The notes under the pieces are model-generated. The model saw nothing but the letters and a program-made list of their open reading frames with translations, was not told the origin of the DNA and made no database searches. Shown piece after piece: positions 60,651-64,000 of a DNA stretch of 64,000 nucleotides. Numbering within the stretch: the first letter of the stretch is position 1; the number at the start of each line of letters is the position of its first letter. Source of the stretch: Paraburkholderia aspalathi (GTDB lineage: Bacteria; Pseudomonadota; Gammaproteobacteria; Burkholderiales; Burkholderiaceae); assembly GCF_900116445.1 (NCBI RefSeq), contig NZ_FPBH01000012.1, positions 1-64,000 of the forward strand, read 5' to 3'. Made by a program: the position numbers and the translations under genes.

Positions 60651-61700
60651 TCAAATGCCTAGCACGCGTTTTAGCTGCGCTGCATCCACGCCACTGCCCG
60701 CGAAATCATCGAATGCATGATCAGCCACGCGAATGATGTGGCGGCGAATGAACTCCGCACCTTCACGCGCTCCATCCTGCGGATGCTTCAGCGCGCACTC
60801 CCATTCCAGCACCGCCCAGCCGGGAAAATCGTATTGCGCCATCTTCGAGAAGATCGCGCCAAAATCGATCTGCCCGTCGCCAAGCGATCGAAAACGCCCT
60901 GCGCGTTCGACCCAACCGCTATAGCCGCCATACACACCTTGCTTGCCATTCGGACGAAACTCCGCGTCCTTCACATGGAACGCCTTGATGCGCTCGTGAT
61001 AGATGTCGATAAACGCAAGGTAGTCGAGTTGCTGCAAAACGAAATGGCTCGGGTCATAAAGGATGTTCGCGCGCGGGTGTTGCTTCACGGCGTCCAGAAA
61101 GCGCTCGAAGGTCACGCCGTCGTGCAGGTCCTCGCCCGGATGTAGTTCGTAGCACACGTTCACGCCCGCTTCGTCGAACGCGTCGAGAATCGGCGTCCAA
61201 CGGCGCGCGAGTTCCTCAAACGCGGCCTCTATTAAACCTGCAGGACGCTGCGGCCACGGGTAAAGATAAGGCCACGCCAGCGCGCCGGAAAACGACACGT
61301 GCGTATCGAGACCCAAACGCTGCGAAGCCTTCGCTGCGAGCTTCATCTGCTCGACTGCCCACTGCGTCCGCGCGGCAGGATCGCCGCGCACATGCTGCGC
61401 GGCAAAGCCGTCGAACAACACGTCATAGGCCGGATGCACGGCTACCAGTTGCCCTTGCAGATGCGTCGACAGTTCGGTGATCGTCACGCCGGCATCTTCC
61501 GCGACCTCGCGCAGCTCGTCGCAATACGTCTGGCTCGCTGCCGCCTGCTCGAGATCAATCAGACGGGTATCACACGGCACCTGAATCCCCTTGAAGCCGA
61601 GACTCGCGGCCCAGCCGGCCAGATGCGCGAAGTTGTCGAACGGCACCTCGTCGCCCATGAATTGAGCGAGAAAGATCGCCGGCCCTTTGATGGTTTTCAT
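60651..61700 (-). CDS. Xylose-isomerase-like TIM-barrel epimerase/isomerase
   Basis: A 349-residue AP_endonuc_2-type TIM barrel. Metal and substrate residues are suggested in CYELHPGEDLHDG (Glu), ILYDPSHFVLQQ (Asp, His), KAFHVKDAEF (His) and VLEWECALKHP (Glu). Such enzymes isomerise or epimerise sugars or inositols and often accompany Gfo/Idh dehydrogenases, as here. The N-terminus MKTIKGPAIFLAQFM fits the barrel start. Exact substrate unknown. Confidence 0.9.
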   Translation of the reverse strand: MKTIKGPAIFLAQFMGDEVPFDNFAHLAGWAASLGFKGIQVPCDTRLIDLEQAAASQTYCDELREVAEDAGVTITELSTHLQGQLVAVHPAYDVLFDGFAAQHVRGDPAARTQWAVEQMKLAAKASQRLGLDTHVSFSGALAWPYLYPWPQRPAGLIEAAFEELARRWTPILDAFDEAGVNVCYELHPGEDLHDGVTFERFLDAVKQHPRANILYDPSHFVLQQLDYLAFIDIYHERIKAFHVKDAEFRPNGKQGVYGGYSGWVERAGRFRSLGDGQIDFGAIFSKMAQYDFPGWAVLEWECALKHPQDGAREGAEFIRRHIIRVADHAFDDFAGSGVDAAQLKRVLGI

Positions 61701-61779
61701 CGTACGGTTCCTCGAACTGTGACGCGCCTGTCACGCCTCTACGACAGAGACATGGCAAGCGCGCGCCGGATGCCCAGGA

Positions 61780-62742
61780 TCAGAACGGCGAGTCAGGAAA
61801 ATAGAACTGCTGTGCGTTTTCCTTCGTGATCAGCACCGACGGAATGATCGTGGTCGGCGGCAGTTTTTCGCCCTTCAGACGCGCCTCTGCGGTGAGCTTG
61901 ATCGCGTCGTAGATGAATTTCGGCGAGTACGATACGTCTGCCTTGATCATCGGCGCGCCGTCCATCACGTTCTTCACCATGCCCTTCGAACCCGCGCCGC
62001 CGAACACGATCTTGATGTCGGTGCGCTTGGCCTGCTCAATCGCCTTGATGACGCCCACGGCCATGTCGTCGTCGGCGGCCCAGACCGCGTCGATGTGTTT
62101 GAAGCGCGTGAGGTAATCCTGCATCACCTTGAAGGCGTCGTCGCGATTCCAGTTCGCATACTTACCGTCGAGAATCTTGATGTTCGGATACGCCTTCAGT
62201 ACGCCCGTAAACGCGGTCCAGCGTTCGTTGTCGAGCGTCGTCGGAATGCCACGCAGCGCGACGATGTCACCCTTGCCGTCGAGCGCTTTCGCCAGATACT
62301 CGGCGGGAATCTTGCCGAACGCCGTGTTGTCACCCGCAACATACGCATCCTGTGCGCTGGTATCCGTCAGGCCGCGATCCACTACTGTCACGTACACGCC
62401 CTTCTTCTTCACCTGAGCCACCGGCTGCGTGAGCGAGGCCGATTCGAACGGGAAAATCACCAATGCGTTGATCTTGTTCACCGTCACCAGATCCTGCAAC
62501 TGGTTCGCCTGTTCGGGCGCGCCGGCTGCAGTCTTTACGATCACCTTGAGATCAGGGTGCGCTTTCTCCAGATCGGTTTTCGCCTTGTTCGCCCACCAGA
62601 CGATGCCGCCCGTAAAGCCGTGGTCGGCAGTCGGAATCGCGACGCCCAGCGTGACCTTTTCATCGGCACGCGCAACGCCTGCCGTACCTAGTATTCCCAA
62701 CGCCAGCATGCCGGCGCCGACCGCTCGAATTACCTGCTTCAT
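61780..62742 (-). CDS. Sugar ABC transporter periplasmic binding protein
   Basis: A 320-residue Peripla_BP_4 (ribose-type) binding protein. The signal peptide (GAGMLALGILGTAGVARA) is followed by EKVTLGVAIPTADHGFTGGI. DLVTVNKINALVIFPFES and YVTVVDRGLTD are ribose-binding-like. It feeds the permease and ATPase upstream in the same operon. The sugar cannot be deduced, but the neighbouring dehydrogenase and isomerase point to a polyol or inositol-like compound. Confidence 0.92.
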   Translation of the reverse strand: MKQVIRAVGAGMLALGILGTAGVARADEKVTLGVAIPTADHGFTGGIVWWANKAKTDLEKAHPDLKVIVKTAAGAPEQANQLQDLVTVNKINALVIFPFESASLTQPVAQVKKKGVYVTVVDRGLTDTSAQDAYVAGDNTAFGKIPAEYLAKALDGKGDIVALRGIPTTLDNERWTAFTGVLKAYPNIKILDGKYANWNRDDAFKVMQDYLTRFKHIDAVWAADDDMAVGVIKAIEQAKRTDIKIVFGGAGSKGMVKNVMDGAPMIKADVSYSPKFIYDAIKLTAEARLKGEKLPPTTIIPSVLITKENAQQFYFPDSPF

Positions 62743-62825
62743 GGTTGTGTCTCCTATTGTGAGGCGTTCATGCGCCCCGATTCTCGAACTTGCCGCTGTA
62801 TTCCTTGAAGCTCAACGCCCACCAC

Positions 62826-63839
62826 CTACCGCCGTCCGCGCTGCACAAACGCGACGAAGATAATCACGACGCCCTGCACCGCCGCGTTCAGGTACACGCT
62901 GATGATGCTGGTCAGATTCAGAATATTGGCGATCACCGAAAGCAGGATCGCGCCGATCACCGTGCCGACCACGCGCCCTTCGCCGCCCTTCAGCGCAGTG
63001 CCGCCCACCACCACTGACGCAATCGCCTCGAGTTCCCACAGCAAACCCGTGGTCGGCGTGGCCGAACCGAGCCGCGGCACATACAGCACCGTCGCGACGC
63101 CGACGCAAATACCGAGCAGCACGTACGTCACGATCTTCACGGTATCGACGCGAATCGCCGCGTAGCGCGCAACCTGTTCGTTCGAGCCGATCGCCTGCAC
63201 GTGGCGGCCAAACGCCGTGCGATTGAGGATCAACGCGCCGCCCGCCGCAACGACCAGGAACACCCAGATCGGAACGGGCACGCCAAAGAAGCTCGCGTAG
63301 TAAACCGGTCCGTATAGATCGGACAGCGAGTTATCCAATGTCAGCGCGCCGCCGTCCGCGAGCCACGTCAGCACCGCGCGAAAAATGCCCAACGTACCCA
63401 ACGTGACGATGAACGGCTCGATACGTCCTTTGGTAATCAGTAGGCCGTGCGCGCAGCCGAACAACCCGCCGAGTACCAGCGCGAACACAATGCCGAGCGT
63501 GAGAATCAGCAAGGGCGCGAACGTATGGCCACCGACACCCGCAGCGAGTCCGTTCATCAGCCAGATCATGCTGCCCGCGATCAGCGCCGCCATCGACCCG
63601 ACCGACAGATCGATGCCGCCCGAAATGATCACGAAGGTCATGCCGACCGCGATGATGCCGATGAACGAGGTGCGCGTGAGCACGTTCATCATGTTGTCGA
63701 GCGTCGCGAAATCGCGATTGAGCAGCGTGCCGACGATGCACAGCAGGATCAGTCCAACGAGCGGCCCGAGCGCATACAGACGATGCGCGAAGCGCAACGC
63801 GCGGCCGGATTGGACGGCTTCAGTGGGTGCCGGTCGCAT
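62826..63839 (-). CDS. Sugar ABC transporter permease
   Basis: A 337-residue RbsC-type permease with eight or more helices. The family stretch SGGIDLSVGSMAALIAGSMI near residue 75, LGGLFGCAHGLLITKGRIEP, and the ATPase-contact loop LEAIASVVVGGTALKGGEG are visible. Its start overlaps the stop of the upstream ATPase gene by 20 bp and its stop lies 83 bp before the binding protein. Confidence 0.93.
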   Translation of the reverse strand: MRPAPTEAVQSGRALRFAHRLYALGPLVGLILLCIVGTLLNRDFATLDNMMNVLTRTSFIGIIAVGMTFVIISGGIDLSVGSMAALIAGSMIWLMNGLAAGVGGHTFAPLLILTLGIVFALVLGGLFGCAHGLLITKGRIEPFIVTLGTLGIFRAVLTWLADGGALTLDNSLSDLYGPVYYASFFGVPVPIWVFLVVAAGGALILNRTAFGRHVQAIGSNEQVARYAAIRVDTVKIVTYVLLGICVGVATVLYVPRLGSATPTTGLLWELEAIASVVVGGTALKGGEGRVVGTVIGAILLSVIANILNLTSIISVYLNAAVQGVVIIFVAFVQRGRR

Positions 63840-64000
63840 GGGCGATCAACTCCTCTTCGGTCAGGTGTTCGAGCGTGAGCGTGGTTTGCAGGCGTCCCGC
63901 GCGCATCACGGCGACGCGGTGGCACAAACCAATCAACTCGATCAGTTCGGATGAAATGACGATCACCGCGCGGCCCTGCGCGGCGAGACGATGAATCAGG
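63820..64000 (-). CDS. Sugar ABC transporter ATPase, C-terminal part (runs off window)
   Basis: Only the last 59 residues are present, read from the right edge: IHRLAAQGRAVIVISSEL, then IELIGLCHRVAVMRAGRLQ and a Glu-rich tail ending AHATGTH. This is the C-terminus of a RbsA/MglA-type double ABC ATPase. The stop lies at 63820-63822, inside the permease gene (20-bp overlap). The Walker and signature motifs are outside the window. Confidence 0.88.
   Translation of the reverse strand, partial: LIHRLAAQGRAVIVISSELIELIGLCHRVAVMRAGRLQTTLTLEHLTEEELIAHATGTH

Noticed and set aside
1..64000. tRNA and rRNA genes
   Set aside because: I found no cloverleaf with a GTTCRA-type T-loop between genes and no rRNA sequence.

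Overview
The window is a high-GC chromosomal segment from a beta-proteobacterium of the Burkholderiaceae, most like Paraburkholderia/Burkholderia. This is judged from gene order and protein character (lptFG-pepA-holC, zapB-zapA-6S RNA, the cysI-DUF934-cysHDN-cobA sulfur operon with divergent cysB, the DUF2486 and DUF3460 families, panC-panD) and not from a database search. Nearly all of it is dense housekeeping sequence. No rRNA, tRNA, CRISPR array or complete insertion sequence was seen.

Layout. 0-6.2 kb: a dispersed repeat at the left edge, cbiX, lptG and lptF on the minus strand, then pepA, holC and a DUF2486 gene on the plus strand, and a small cytochrome c. 6.3-12.8 kb: ilvD with a divergent LysR regulator, lgt, a SIMPL-domain protein, an EVE-domain protein, 6S RNA, zapA and a ZapB-like coiled coil. 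13.0-26.4 kb: a cobalamin uptake and assembly cluster. A promoter and cobalamin riboswitch lead btuB-btuC-btuD-cobT-cobS-cobC; then comes an inserted Fic-family gene; then btuF-cobD-cbiB-cobU on the minus strand and cobQ on the plus strand. No corrin-ring synthesis genes are present, so the cluster imports and finishes corrinoids.

26.5-47.0 kb: DoxX, a PaaI thioesterase, a lone ParA, panD and panC, scpA, DUF3460, the tamA-tamB pair, metG, an OmpA-like lipoprotein, apbC, a degenerate SodC-like lipoprotein, dcd, a PLP amino-acid decarboxylase and a two-repeat LprI-like protein. 47.0-50.4 kb: a bestrophin-like channel and then the only clearly accessory stretch, a mosaic of inverted and direct repeats enclosing a small translationally coupled ORF pair of unknown function. 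50.4-57.8 kb: the assimilatory sulfate operon (cysI, DUF934, cysH, cysD, cysN, cobA) with divergent cysB. 57.8-64 kb: an orphan periplasmic binding protein, a small unknown gene, and a minus-strand sugar ABC transporter operon with a xylose-isomerase-like epimerase and a Gfo/Idh/MocA dehydrogenase; its ATPase gene runs off the right edge.

The genes work together in three visible ways. CobA makes precorrin-2 and CbiX can insert the metal, serving the siroheme of CysI and linking sulfur and tetrapyrrole metabolism. LptF/LptG, TamA/TamB, Lgt and the lipoproteins form an envelope-biogenesis theme. The cobalamin cluster combines outer-membrane, periplasmic and inner-membrane uptake with nucleotide-loop assembly. 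The points most worth checking are five operator-like boxes before a Fic gene whose catalytic His is a Gln, a SodC-like lipoprotein that has lost most metal ligands, and the repeat island at 48.0-50.4 kb. Start sites were chosen by ribosome-binding sites, overlaps and family N-termini; several differ from the longest open frame.
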